The notes under the pieces are model-generated. The model did no database searches. It saw only the letters and a program-made list of their open reading frames with translations, and had not been told where the DNA came from. Both the position numbers and the translations under genes were made by a program. A DNA stretch of 64,000 nucleotides from Boesenbergia rotunda (Eukaryota > Streptophyta > Magnoliopsida > Zingiberales > Zingiberaceae), in contig JAGFNQ010000878.1 in NCBI GenBank assembly GCA_024364735.1, positions 186,001-250,000 on the forward strand, written 5' to 3'. Below, in pieces: positions 37,885-49,055 of this stretch. Every line of letters begins with the position of its first letter. The first letter of the stretch is position 1.

Positions 37885-38088
37885 TGGCAAAAGCTGATTC
37901 GCTCGCCTTCAAAGCCCCCGCCAACCCATCTAAAGGCCAACACGAAGGAGATAAATCATGGGGCTACTAGCCCGGATGTTGTGGCTAGCGCGTGGGGAGA
38001 GCGAGCATACTCACTTTGTCAGGTTTTGACCCTCAAACCTCAAGATGACAACAACCACGCATTAACCATCCGTCCATTCCGTGGGGAC
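37885..38088 (+). repeat. SINE-like repeat, copy D (best defined), 204 bp
   Basis: Starts TGGCAAAAGCTGATTCGCTCG and ends ATTCCGTGGGGAC. It is flanked by a 21-bp direct repeat at 37864-37884 and 38089-38109 with 20 of 21 matches (core GTTTCCCAC-Y-GTATCAAGA), the size expected of a LINE-machinery target-site duplication. Interior: GGAGATAAATCATGGGGCTAC, TGGCTAGCGCGTGGGGA, ACTTTGTCAGGTTTTGACCC. No poly-A tail and no convincing pol III A/B boxes. Confidence 0.7.
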
Positions 38089-38193
38089 TAGTTTCCCACC
38101 GTATCAAGAGAAAGTACTTAGTGGTTATAACCTCACCTCATATCAACCCTTTAGACTTAATCCTTATAGTGATTAGGTCAAAATGGTAGGATT

Positions 38194-39310
38194 GGTTGGA
38201 TCAATAAAAGGGGTGAATATCGATCTTCTTTCTCGTACTCGTTTTGTCTTTTACAACATTCCGTTCTATGAGATTAGTATGCAATGGAATAATAATAAAC
38301 AAAAAGAAAGATCGACACTGACTGTTTACTTGGTTCCTAACTCTTAAAATCAATACATCCAAGGCCTATGTATGAGAGGCATCCGTCCACTATTTTTTCT
38401 CCTTTTCCGGATATCTTTCGGAGGCAAAAAAAACCACTAATAAATTAAGTACACATAGATATGGAAATTAAGCACAAATATTAAAACAATTACAAACAAA
38501 CTTTTGCTGAGCTGATATGGAAGTCTTGAGCGAAACGCACCCCTCTTGAAGCTTCCCTTATCGCAATGTGTTTTCTTTGAGCACAAAGTAGGAGAGTCAT
38601 AGTAGATTGTTGTTCTAAACATCTTGTTTGGGTTTTCTTTTATAGGACTTTTCGGTCTACCGATAAAGCCTATGGGTATATCGATTTTGGATAAAACTTG
38701 ATCCCCATGATCGAGTTTATCGGGATCTGCGATCTTGTTATTATCAAGTTTATCGATCCACCACAAAACTTTTTCAATCTACCGAACCAAGTCACATCAC
38801 CAACCCGAGTCTAGACTCGAAACTGATCAACCAAACTCAATCGGTCTATCGATCCTCGGGTTTAGTCTACCGATCTTTGGGATCGGTGATTTGGATCCGA
38901 TTCGACCCGAGTCAAATCGGGTTCACCCCAGACTTGGTCAGACTATTTTGGATTGTGTTTGTATGCTCTATGTTTTACTTCTAGCTTTAGGTTTCTGCAA
39001 AACAATATTAAAATACAATAAAGCTAGCAAATCTAATTCTATAAGTCTACATGACTACTAGAATTACTTTTTGTTTGGAGTTCTTCTAAAACTTTACCAT
39101 CTAAGGGTGACTCCCGTAGAATCAAGCCTAACTTTGTAAGTCTATCTAACCTACTAGGCTTCTTGCTTGGACTTTCTCCAAGACATTACTTCTTAAAGTT
39201 CACTTCTTTAGGATCAAGTCTACCAAGCATCTTGCTTGAATTTGCCACTTGTCAAACATGCAATCATCCGTGACCCCTTAGACTTTCCCTCACGTCTATA
39301 CCAAGAATAA
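38194..39310 (-). mobile_element. Decayed SIRE-like Copia LTR, minus strand
   Basis: On the minus strand it ends GATATTCACCCCTTTTATTG-GATCCAACCA, matching the LTR end of the young Copia (GATATTCACCCCCC ... GATCCAACA). The opposite part (39060-39260) carries recurring (C/T)TACTAGGCTTCTTGCTTGGACTT phrases like the U3 of the other SIRE-like LTR at 51900-52090. No primer-binding site follows, so it is solo or truncated. The open frames at 38437-39061 show no protein similarity I recognise. Confidence 0.5.
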
Positions 39311-39329
39311 TATAATGTAACTGTACCCA

Positions 39330-40676
39330 GTTTAGTTTATTTTTTTTTCAATATTTGGTTTATCATCAAAAATATACTTCTCCAAGGATCCATTCGGCAT
39401 GAAGTCATAGGCTAGAGACCTCTTCGATCCCTCCAAGCAAAATCCAAGAAGACCAACAATGTTGATGATCCGGGTGGGTGTTAGCTGGACGGGGATAACT
39501 CGATCCCCGTCGAGCCCACAAGCCTGGCCAACTGGCCAATGGCTAAGGCAATCGCCAGTCGACCGGGTCGTCACTTGCCAGTCGGCCGGGCCATTACTTG
39601 TCGGTCGCCCGAGTCGTTAGTTGCCGATCGACCGATCCTGGACGGCCAATCGGTCGCGAGGGACTTGCTCAAGTCAAAAAGGATATCAATGAAGCACTCC
39701 TGAAGTACGAAGGATGTTCATGAGATCTCACTACAGGACAACGCGGCAGCGCGGGCCCACGGAAGTGACAAGCGGTTATGGAAGGTGGGCAGCCGTACCG
39801 CTAGATTATCGCTAGGGGACAGTGAGGCGGCGCGGGCCCACTGAATTGACACACAGTAATGAAAATTGGTGGCCATACCACTAGGTCGGGTGGCTAGGTT
39901 GTACGACGACAGGGTTGGCTCTCATTTTGTTCGCCAGCAAAAGTCTGCCATTAGATTCATCTTAAATTCCTCAACATGTTTTGACCAGTTCTTGTCTACT
40001 ACCTCGCCTATATAAAGGCCCCATAGGGGAGAGGAGAGGGGATCCTGGTTACAATTTTCTCACCCTATATTTACCGGAGTCCATAGAGCGTTGTCGGAGT
40101 GCCCTTGTTGGAGATCCACCAGAGTCCATAGAGCATCGTCAGAGTGCCCTCGCCGGAGATCTATCTTAGCACGCCTCTGTGCCCTCGAGGGGGATCTCCA
40201 TCAGCAGTTCTTTCCGAGCACCCGACGAGCATCATTACCATCCGACCGGCTATCCCGCGCAGCCGATCGACGACCTAGCAGTTAGTCTTCAGTCAACACC
40301 CAAGCAAGTCATTACCGGATAGCTCCCTTTTCGCTTACCGACAGGATTAGTTGACATGGGAAAAGTCCTACTGATGTCGCTACCTCATTCATGAACTCTT
40401 TTCTGTTGCTTTCATATTCACTTGGGATTTTGACAGCAACCAAGCGGGCATCTTCGAATGAACACTTGAATACAGAACCATAACCTCCACTCCCAAGCTT
40501 GTCACTAAAAGAATTGGTCATTCTTTTTATTTCAGAATAAGTGTATCTCTTTAGAATTGTGGACTCGCACTGAAGAATGAAGTCTTTAATATCTTGTTCA
40601 TTTTTCTCATGTGACTCTCTAAAACATAGAAGGTAGCTCGAGATGAAACATGCAAGTGTAACGCCACCCATTGTCC
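39330..40676 (-). pseudogene. LRK10-type receptor-like kinase fragment, interrupted by a solo LTR
   Basis: Remnant of a plant receptor kinase (LRK10/PR5K-like group). Exon 40350-40676 starts after a TTGCAG acceptor and encodes a membrane segment (GGVTLACFISSYLLCF), then KRYTYSEIKRMTNSF, glycine loop LGSGGYGSVF, catalytic-lysine motif LVAVKIP and EFMNEVAT. The frame is then lost by one extra base before HVN. The text resumes on the far side of the insertion as IVGLLGFCLEGSKRSLAYDF, MPNGSLEKYIF and stops soon after, so the catalytic loop and activation segment are missing. The inserted solo LTR is 39466-40349. A possible ectodomain remnant lies at 41040-41220. Not functional as it stands. Confidence 0.85.
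39466..40349. mobile_element. Gypsy-type solo LTR inside the kinase, 884 bp, TSD GTTGA
   Basis: TGATCCGGGTGGG ... CCGACAGGATTA, flanked by GTTGA at 39461-39465 and 40350-40354. The ends resemble the solo LTR at 36834-37784 (TGATCCGGTTGGG ... CGACAGGATCA), so they belong to related families. TATA-like CTATATAAAGGCCC at about 40009. Contains a repeated GGAGATCCACCAGAGTCC / GGAGTCCATAGAGC phrase. Confidence 0.9.
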
Positions 40677-42051
40677 CTGCAATTTATCATGTTTATCTTA
40701 ACTATTGAAAATGAAAAACAAAATTTCAATTTGAAGTAACCCGCAAAATGAACCAATCAGAAAATTCAAGTAAAATCAATCTTGTATTTTCCAAATAATC
40801 CTAAATGAAGAATGGAAATTCATTGAATAAAAGGGTATTCATTCACAAATAAGAATATTGAGTAATTTTGAACCAACTTATTATTGCCTATTGCAACTTC
40901 AATTTTCAATGTATGCTTCTTCCTTCGAACACGTGCAACAAACAATCAGAAAAATTCTTTCAGAACATCATCAGAAACAATGGTATGGATTAAGAAGATT
41001 GCCAAATCATTGTAAACCTAGAACCACTAAACACCATCTTTCTGAAACTAACACACATGTGATTAGGTCAATAAAAGCTGCCTCTGGATGAGTGATTGGA
41101 CACAGACAATTTTTCCATCTACATGTCGCATCACCTTTCTCAGTCCATGGAAGAACAATCTTACCATTCATTGGACCATGGTGTAGACTCCTTGATGGGT
41201 CATTTAGAAAAACATGCGCGGACAAAAAAAAAAGAGAGAATGTATCAAGATTTGATCTTTGATTACTAGTGTGAGAAAAAAAGTAAATGAGAAAAATAAA
41301 AAAAAAACTTGCTCAATTTATGGTTGCACCAATTCAAACTTCTCCGCTCTAATATCAATTACAGGATCGGAGAAGAGCTAAAGGGGGGGGGTGCATAGTA
41401 CTCGTCGCTTTTTCTTGTTGAAAACTTCTTTTATCTTTTCAGAAATAAGCAGCGAAAATAAAAATACAAGCTAAGGAACATATTTATTCACAACCTCTAG
41501 CTGCTACTTTAAGGCTCGCGATTGTTAATCGCTTTTGATGGACAATCCATTATTATCTCTTTTTATATTGAGGAATGGTAATACACGTATTGCTCCTTTA
41601 CAAGTTAAAGTATGAAAGACAATTAAAATAAAAGCATGTATACTGATAGATAAAGATCAGAGCAGTAGTTCGTCTAACGTCAGTGTTTTTAGAGCAAGGC
41701 GAGAGTAGAAGTAGGTGAGCAATTGATGACGAAGCCTCAGCTCAAGCCTTTCTTTTATAGACCTGGATTGGTCTACCAATCATCTTGATTTGTTTACTGA
41801 TTGACCTCTAAAATCGAATACAGGTTTGGTTGATTGGTCTATCGATCTAGCTTTTGTCCAATCTCCTTCCGCCATATCAACTCTTTGATGATGATCTTTT
41901 GCCACGTCAGTACCACGGTCCTTATCCTTGACTACATCTTCTGTAATGTCAGTCAGTCAAAGTTTATCTTTGTCCACGTCAACAAGATTACCCTTATTTA
42001 GTGTCACATCAGCAATCCGAGACTTACCCTATCCACCTCGGATGTCACGTC

Positions 42052-43408
42052 TGTTGGTGCAGATTGCACCCAAGTCAAACCTGTGTTTTGATATTGACAA
42101 AAGGGTTCAAAAGTTAAGGGTTCATTGGTGCCTAACAAGTTTCTTGAGTGTACAGGAAAAGCCCTAGCGAAGGAATGCTAGGCACTGACGAAGGACTGCC
42201 AGACTGGACAAAGTCCTAGCGAAGGAATGCTAGGCACTGGCGAAGGACTGCCAGAATGGACAAAGCCCTAGCAAAGGAATGCTAGGCACTGGCGAAGGGC
42301 TGCCAGAAGTAAAGACCTAGCGAAGGGCTGCTAGGCACCAAGCGAAAGGCAGCTTGGTACCTCAAGACCTGGCGAAGGACTGCCGGGCAAAAGTCCAACT
42401 GGAGGATCCGGTTGGCACCAGGTAAAACTCTCCCGAGAGGAGTAGGTGAGGACGCGTTCCCCTTGAGGGAACATTAGGCGTCGGTTCGACCTAGGGCTCC
42501 ATTTTGGAGACCAAAGTCAGAACCAAGACAGCTAAGGCTGTATAAAATTATTGTTTTGTTGTGTTTTGGACTAACCCTTGATGCAGGACCAAAGGGACGT
42601 GTGTCTGCAACTCAGAGAGCCTCAAAGGAGTGAGGCAACAGCTGAGTAAGGCGCCCTAAGTGTCCAGGGCGCCCTCAAGGTGAACCAGAACCAAACGAAG
42701 CAAATGGACTTCAGCTGCTTACTGGGCAAGGCGCCCTCAGCAGCGAAGGTGCCTTCGTCAGTGAAGGCGCCTTCAGCAGCCAAGGCGCCTCCAGCTCTCT
42801 CTGCGAAGCCTCAGCTCTATCCACAGCCGAGTCTTCTGCGCGGAAAAAGTCAACCAAGGCGCCCTCTGCGACCAGGGCGCCCCAGAGGTCAAACCTCATC
42901 CCTATTCTGGTGCGATAAGGCTTGACCGAGCGAAGCACGGATCGGGAGACACGTGGCAGGGCGCCCTCGACGACCAGGGCGCCCCTAGGTGCTATAAATA
43001 GCACCCCTCGACCCCGAGCTTCAACACCGCTTTCATTCAACGCTTCCAAACGCTCTGACGACTACGCTCTGCTCCAGGAACTTCCCAACTCAAGTTCGTA
43101 GCGTCATCGACCTCCCGCTGCACCGAAACTCGATCTACAACCAGGAGTTGGTAAAACAGAGTGTAACTTTCTATTTACAGTCATTTTTGTAATCTTACTC
43201 TGTAACCGTTTTGCGCATTATAGAATTGCCCAAAGTAAACGGTCAACGACCGTGGGCCTTGGAGTAGGAGTCGACCCAGGCTCCGAACCAAGTAAACTAC
43301 TGGTGTTTGCGTTGTTTGATTTTATTCCGCTGCGTAACTGCTCTTTCTTTTAAATCCGAACATTTTCCGATATTCACCCCCCCTCTATCGGTCTTTCTCG
43401 ATCCAACA
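42052..43408 (+). repeat. 5' LTR of young Copia, with U3 hairpin array and palindromic TATA box
   Basis: 42164-42386 is an array of nine hairpin-forming units with 5-bp stems and 8-base loops (CTAGC-GAAGGAAT-GCTAG, CTGGC-GAAGGACT-GCCAG, CAAGC-GAAAGGCA-GCTTG and so on). Further on are many GGCGCC palindromes (42655-42985). The TATA box sits in a perfect palindrome GGTGCTATAAATAGCACC at 42988-43005, so U3 ends a little beyond this. The 3' end reads CACCCCCCCTCTATCGG ... GATCCAACA. Confidence 0.95.
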
Positions 43409-43638
43409 AGTGGTATCAGAGCGGGGAATTCAAACTTGGTGCAACCACCTGTTTGAAAATTTTTCGAATTTCTTTCGTTTTTCTCTCTCATTTTTTTAAA
43501 TTTTCGTTCGAATTTTTCTTTCAAGGTTGGTGCAACACCCCTTGAAATTGTTTTTATTTCTTTACTTCCCGCACTACTAATCCAAGACCAAGTCTTGGAA
43601 TATTCTTGTTTTTTTTGTTGTTCACAATTTCAGAACAA

Positions 43639-45290
43639 ATGGCCATCCAAGAAGGCTTTAGCACCGCCAGACCTCCACTTTTCAGTGGAGAAGACTTTCC
43701 TTATTGGAAAAGTCGAATGGAGGTCCACCTGAAAACTCAGGTGGATATGTGGATAATCATCCAGTCTGGACTGATGATTCCCACAAATGCTGAAGGCGTA
43801 CCACAGAACTACTCAGAGTGGGACACTGCCCTCAAACGCAAAATCGAAGCTGACCCCAAAGCAACTCAGACCCTCCAATGCGGACTAACGAAAGAGGAGC
43901 TGAACCGCGTAGGCCCTTTCAACAGTGCCAAGGAGCTATGGGGTAAACTGATCGAGCTCCACGAAGGAACTTCAGATACAAGGATCAGCAAACGGGATCT
44001 GCTACTGAACAAGCTCTTCACCATCAAGATGGCAGACAACGAGACAGCAGACCAGCTCCATGCTAGAATCCAGGAATTGATGAACGGTCTTCACGCAATA
44101 GGTCACCAGGTTCAAAACCGTGATCTTATAAGGTATGCCTAAACGCGTTTCCTAGGACCACCTTGTGGGCATCTATGGTAGATGCATACAAGGTCTCTAG
44201 GGATCTTTCAAAAATTAAGTTAGATGAGTTATTTTCTGAACTTGAACTTCATGAACAGACTAACTGCAATTTGGCCGAGAAAAGTATAGCTTTCTTTGCA
44301 GGGAAAACAGGAAGGACAACTAAGAAGAAAACTCAAGTTGAACCCGAATCTACCTCAGATTCAGAAATAGAAGATCAAGAAGAAGATCAATCTGAACTGG
44401 TCCGGCTAGCTCGAAACTACTACAAAAAGTTGAAGAACCAAGCCAACACACGGAGAACAAGCCGAAGAAAGGATGAACCAGCTGAACCAGCAACTGACAA
44501 ATACAAGCCCAACGTAACCTGCTACGAATGCAAGAAGAAGGGCCACTACAAGACTGAATGTCCAAGTCTAAAGGAGTCCAAAAAGAACAGAAAGAAGAAG
44601 GCACTCCAAGCAACCTGGGACGAGTCTTCCTCAGAAGAAGAAGAAGAAGCACCTCAGTCCAATCTTCTAGCCCTGACCGCTTCAGATCAAATCGAGACTG
44701 ACTCAGACTCGGACCGGGACGACGGCAAGCTGACATTCTCCGACGACGGCGAAATAAAGGTAACGGGCTTTTCAAAATTGCAATTAAATTCTCTTATCTC
44801 ATATCTATCCCGAGATTTGGCGAAAGCCAAACTCCGAATCGAGTCCCTCCGACAGGAAGTAAAACTCTTGAAAGAGGGAGCTGAGTCTAAATCCTTAACT
44901 GAGAAAATTCAGGAAGGAACCCCTGATCAAGTTGAAAAACTTGAATCAGAGAACTCCTCCCTGAAAACTCAAGTTAAGGACTTAAGAACAGCTTTAGAAC
45001 GATTCACTTCTGGTTCCAAGAATCTTGATATGATTCTTGGAAAACAGAAGTCTGTTCTAAACCGATCCGGACTTGGTTATAGAACCAAATCTCGGCAAAG
45101 ATCTTACTTTGCTGTACTGAACCAGTCAAGACCTAAGGTTCAGGCATGGGTGCCAAAACTGTGCCTGACTAAACCAACTGGTTCAAATCAATTTTGGATT
45201 CCCAAGGACAAGATTCACATCTTGCCTAACCCATACAGAGACTTTAGTCCAGGGGGAGCCAAAATCAAAACAATTTTTATAATTAGATAA
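43639..45290 (+). pseudogene. Copia gag, one frameshift
   Basis: Start MAIQEGFSTARPPLFSGEDF, then YWKSRMEVHLKT. The Copia-type gag core (ELWGKLIELHEG, LLLNKLFTIKM, RIQELMNGLHAIGH) runs to a TAA at 44140. One missing base there shifts the frame; the continuation from about 44141 (NAF, then TTLWASMVDAYK) is open to 45290. The knuckle CYECKKKGHYKTEC lies at about 44518-44560. Acidic Ser/Glu tracts and a coiled-coil-like helix (LESENSSLKTQVKDLRTALE) precede NLDMILGKQKS. The product would form the particle coat and bind element RNA. The same C-terminal block appears in the gag at 15508-16995. Confidence 0.9.
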
Positions 45291-45961
45291 TTTCTTTTGA
45301 TTGCTTGTTTATTTAATTTCTTGCAAATTGTCATGCTTAGATTTAAGTAATACTTAGATTTAAGGACGAAATTACTTGAAACTTGAAAACATAGTATTGG
45401 GTGGAGGTGAGATAATAGTACGTTAGGGAAGCCAATTTGGCGGAACTAGCCGAAGCTACCGATCCAAGATCCAAGCTAGTTAGACCAGAAAATGACCTAA
45501 TTTAATTTGAAAGTGAAATTTCATTAAAAGGCTTTGTCAAGGAAAGGGTGGATGATCCCATAAGGCTTCGGCCAAAGAAGGCCTAGTGCCTCGCCAAGAC
45601 CTGGAAGCCAATTTCTGAAATTCAAATTCAAATTAACTTTTGTCAAATTCGAATCTAACTCAAATTTCAAATAATTATAGATTCTAATCTGTTTTCAAAA
45701 CTTATTTCTTTAAACTATTTTTCAAAATTTCTAAACCTATTTGGTTTCAAATCTGTTTTCAAAACTAAAATAACATTTTCAAAATAAATTAAAATTCCTT
45801 TTCAGAACTAATTTTTACCTTCAAACCTGTCTCACAAAAACCTTAAGGTTAACGTGATTGAAAACCCTAGACTGGGATGAGACAGACTAGGAAGTGAAAC
45901 TCAATTTAAGCTATCCCTAACTTAAATTGGATCCAAATCATCAAAAATTCTTTATGTGTAG
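45291..45961 (+). other. Non-coding gap between gag and pol, possible intron
   Basis: About 670 bp, AT-rich and stop-rich. It ends TTCTTTATGTGTAG, a good splice-acceptor context, and the pol frame opens exactly at the next base. No matching donor could be chosen with confidence. Confidence 0.5.
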
Positions 45962-48900
45962 GAACATAAAGATTTGGACCAATGGATGTTAGATAGCGGG
46001 TGCTCCAGACATATGACTGGGGACAAATTGAAGTTCACCAAACTCAAGTTCAAAAACCTGGGCTCAGTGGCATTCGGTAACAATGCTACACTCAAGGTAA
46101 TTGGGTCAGGTAATATTGAACTTAAATCCAATTTCATTATTAAGAAAGTACTATTGGTGGAAAACTTCAATTTTAACTTACTTAGCATAAGTCAGTTATG
46201 TGACTCTGGTTATTTAGTTACTTTCAACAATTCTAATTGCCTGATTAGAAATGCACAAGACTCAGAAATCATGCTTAAGGGCACTAGGAAAAATAATGTA
46301 TACACTATAAATCTTCCTCTTATACCCAAATGCATGTTAACACAGTTAGAACAATCAAAACTCTGGCATAGAAGATTAGGTCATACCAATCTAAGAACTA
46401 TTTCAAAAATTACCCAACTTGGCTTAATCAAAGGTATCCCCAAAATCAAAAATGAAAACCTAATATGTGAATCTTGTAATCAAGGCAAACAAACCAAGTC
46501 TAGTCACAAATTGATCCAATCTGATCAAACCCAAACCACACTTGAGCTCCTACACCTTGACCTATTTGATTCACATGGAGCCAAGTCACTAAGTGGAAAC
46601 CGATACTGCTTAGTGATAATTGATGACTACTCTAGGTTCACCTGGGTCAGGTTTCTAAAGACCAAAGATGAAACCCTGAACCTATTTAACAACTTTTGCA
46701 AATTGATTGAAAATCAAAATGATACCAAAATTAAAAGACTTAGGTCTGACCACGGGGGAGAATTCGAGAATCAGAGATTCGAAGAATTCTGTAAAATAAA
46801 TGGATATAAACACGAATTTTCGTGTCCCAGAACCCCCCAACAAAATGGCATAGTAGAAAGGAAAAATAGAACCCTACAGGAAGCTGCTAGGGCTATGCTC
46901 AATGAATTTGACCTACCTAACCACTATTGGGCAGAAGCAATTAGCACAGCTTGCTATATCCAAAATAGGATTTGCTTAATAAAAGGTTAAATAAAACACC
47001 CTATGAACTTTACTACCATAGGCTTCCAAACTTACACTATCTTAGAGTCTTTGGATGCAAAGTCCATATTCTTAATACCAAAGACTATCTTGGAAAATTC
47101 CAATCCAAGTCAAACCCAGGTACCTTTTTAGGGTACTCTACAACAAGTAGAGCTTATAGAGTCTACAACAAAATAACTAAGAAAATTGAAGAAACAACCA
47201 ACTTAATATTTGATGAAGAAACTAATCCAAAATCTGATAATTCTGACTTAGCTTCATCAAATACTGATCAAGAAGATAACTCTGAAACCCTAACTGAACC
47301 CTTTAATGACTTAACAATTGAACCAACTTCTGAATCAGTTGAACCAACTAATGAACCCAGAATTGAACCTATTGGACCAGCTGGACCTGAAGCTGAGCCA
47401 AGTACTAGAAAAACCAAGAAACCCAGACTCAGTCACCCAACTGACCAAATTGTAGGTGATCCAACCTTAGGAGTCAGAACTAGAGCTTCCTATAGAAATC
47501 TTAGTCAAATAGCCATGATTTCAAAGATTGAACCTAAGACTATTGAGGAAGCCCTACCTATCCTGACTGGATCTTAGCCATGCAAGAAGAGCTAGCCCAA
47601 TTTGAGAGAAACCAAGTCTGGGAGTTAGTACCTAAACCTAAGGGCAAATCCGTAATTGACACTAAGTGGGTATTTAGGAATAAGTTGAACGACCAAGGTG
47701 AAATAACCCGAAATAAAGCCCGCTTAGTAGCTAAGGGATTCAGTCAAGTAGAAGGGTTGGATTATGATGAAACCTATGCCCCTGTAGCTAGACTTGAGTC
47801 TATTAGGATGTTACTAGCCTTTGCATCCCATAAAGGATTCAAATTATACCAAATGGATGTAAAGTCAGCCTTCTTGAATGGGCTCATTAAAGAAGAAGTC
47901 TATGTAGGACAACCCCCAGGATTTGAGGATATAGAAAAACCAGATTATGTCTATAAACTTAGCAAAGCCCTTTATGGACTAAAACAAGCACCTAGGGCCT
48001 GGTATGAAAGACTATCCAACTACTTGATTTCTAAAGAATTCAAACAAGGTCAAATTGACCCAACCTTGTTTGTTAAAATTTTAGAAAAGGATATATTTAT
48101 TGCCCAAATTTACGTAGACGATATAATATTTGGATCAACTAATTCTAAATTTCTAAAAGAATTTGTAACAATAATGGAAAATGAGTTTGAAATGAGTTTA
48201 GTTGGGGAACTCAATTTCTTCTTAGGGTTACAAATCAAACAAACCAAGGATGGAAATTATGTACATCAAACTAAATATGCTAAAGAACTAATTAAGAAAT
48301 TTAAAATGGATAACTCTAAAAGCATAAGTACTCCAATGGCCACAAATATAAAAATAGATAGTGACCCTGATGGTAAACCAGTAGACTTAAAATTATACAG
48401 AAGTATGATAGGAAGTCTACTGTACCTTACAGCCAGCAGACCTGATATACTTTTCTCAGTAGGAATGTGTGCTAGGTACCAAACATGTGCTAAGGAAACT
48501 CACTTAGCAGCCCTAAAAAGAGTTTTAAGATATATTAAGGGCACCCTAAATGTAGGGATTTGGTACCCTAGAACCTCATCCTTTAAGTTATCAGGATACT
48601 CTGATTCTGACTATGCTGGTTGTAAATTAGATAGAAAAAGTACAAGTGGAAGCTGCCAACTCTTAGGAAACAGCTTAGTAAGTTGGTGCAGTAGAAAGCA
48701 ACACTGTGTTGCGTTATCCACAACTGAAGCTGAATATGTAGCCCTAGGAGAATGTGTGGCTCAACTCTTATGGATGATGCACACTCTTAAAGACTTTCAG
48801 CTAGACTACAATCAGACCCAAGTCAATATTGATAATATTAGCTCAATCAACTTAACCAAAAACCCAATTCAACATTCTAGAACCAAACACATAGAAGTAA

Positions 48901-49055
48901 AACATCACTTTGTAAGAGATCACGTAGCTAGGGGTGAAATAGTCCTTAAGCATGTAGACTCCAAGTCCAACCTAGCTGACATATTCACTAAACCCTTACC
49001 TGAGTCTGAGTTCAGCTCACTGAGAAGGCAGTTAGGATTATGCTTAGTAGAATAG
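45962..49055 (+). pseudogene. Copia pol: protease, integrase, reverse transcriptase, RNase H; two frameshifts
   Basis: Frame 1 (45962-about 46975): protease LDSGCSRHMTG; pre-integrase zinc finger (HRRLGHTNLRT ... CESCNQGKQTKS); integrase core with LLHLDLFD, RSDHGGEF and NGIVERKNR (D, D, E). One base change in frame near 46975 leads to frame 2 (to about 47565) with LNKTPYELYYHR and the chromodomain-like tail. A further shift near 47565 leads to frame 3 (47566-49055) with RT (KARLVAKGFSQVEGLDYDET, YQMDVKSAFLNG, YGLKQAPRAWYE, catalytic YVDDIIFGSTN) and RNase H (SGYSDSDYAGC, ALSTTEAEYVAL, KHIEVKHHFVRD, ADIFTKPLPE). It lacks an ATG at its start. All catalytic motifs are present; only the two shifts break it. 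Confidence 0.95.

Noticed and set aside
37885..37930. Pol III A/B boxes in the SINE-like family
   Set aside because: TGGYAAAAG resembles an A box and TTCGTCCC a B box, but they are only about a dozen bases apart instead of about 30-40 and are not conserved across copies.
38437..39061. Minus and plus ORFs of about 109 codons
   Set aside because: Inside a decayed SIRE-like LTR; sequence is driven by TCTACCGAT/ATCGATTT repeats, no homology.
40858..41225. Exon of an LRK10 ectodomain
   Set aside because: A frame with LPWTEKGDATCR and some cysteines is suggestive, but spacing does not fit the usual Cys-rich pattern and splice sites are unclear; mentioned only as a possibility in the kinase entry.
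42680..43049. 81- and 112-codon ORFs repeated at 50764-51133
   Set aside because: Produced by repeated GGCGCC palindromes within the young Copia LTR; identical in both LTRs, no protein features.
44350..44775. 141-codon minus-strand ORF
   Set aside because: Antisense shadow of the acidic Ser/Glu part of Copia gag.
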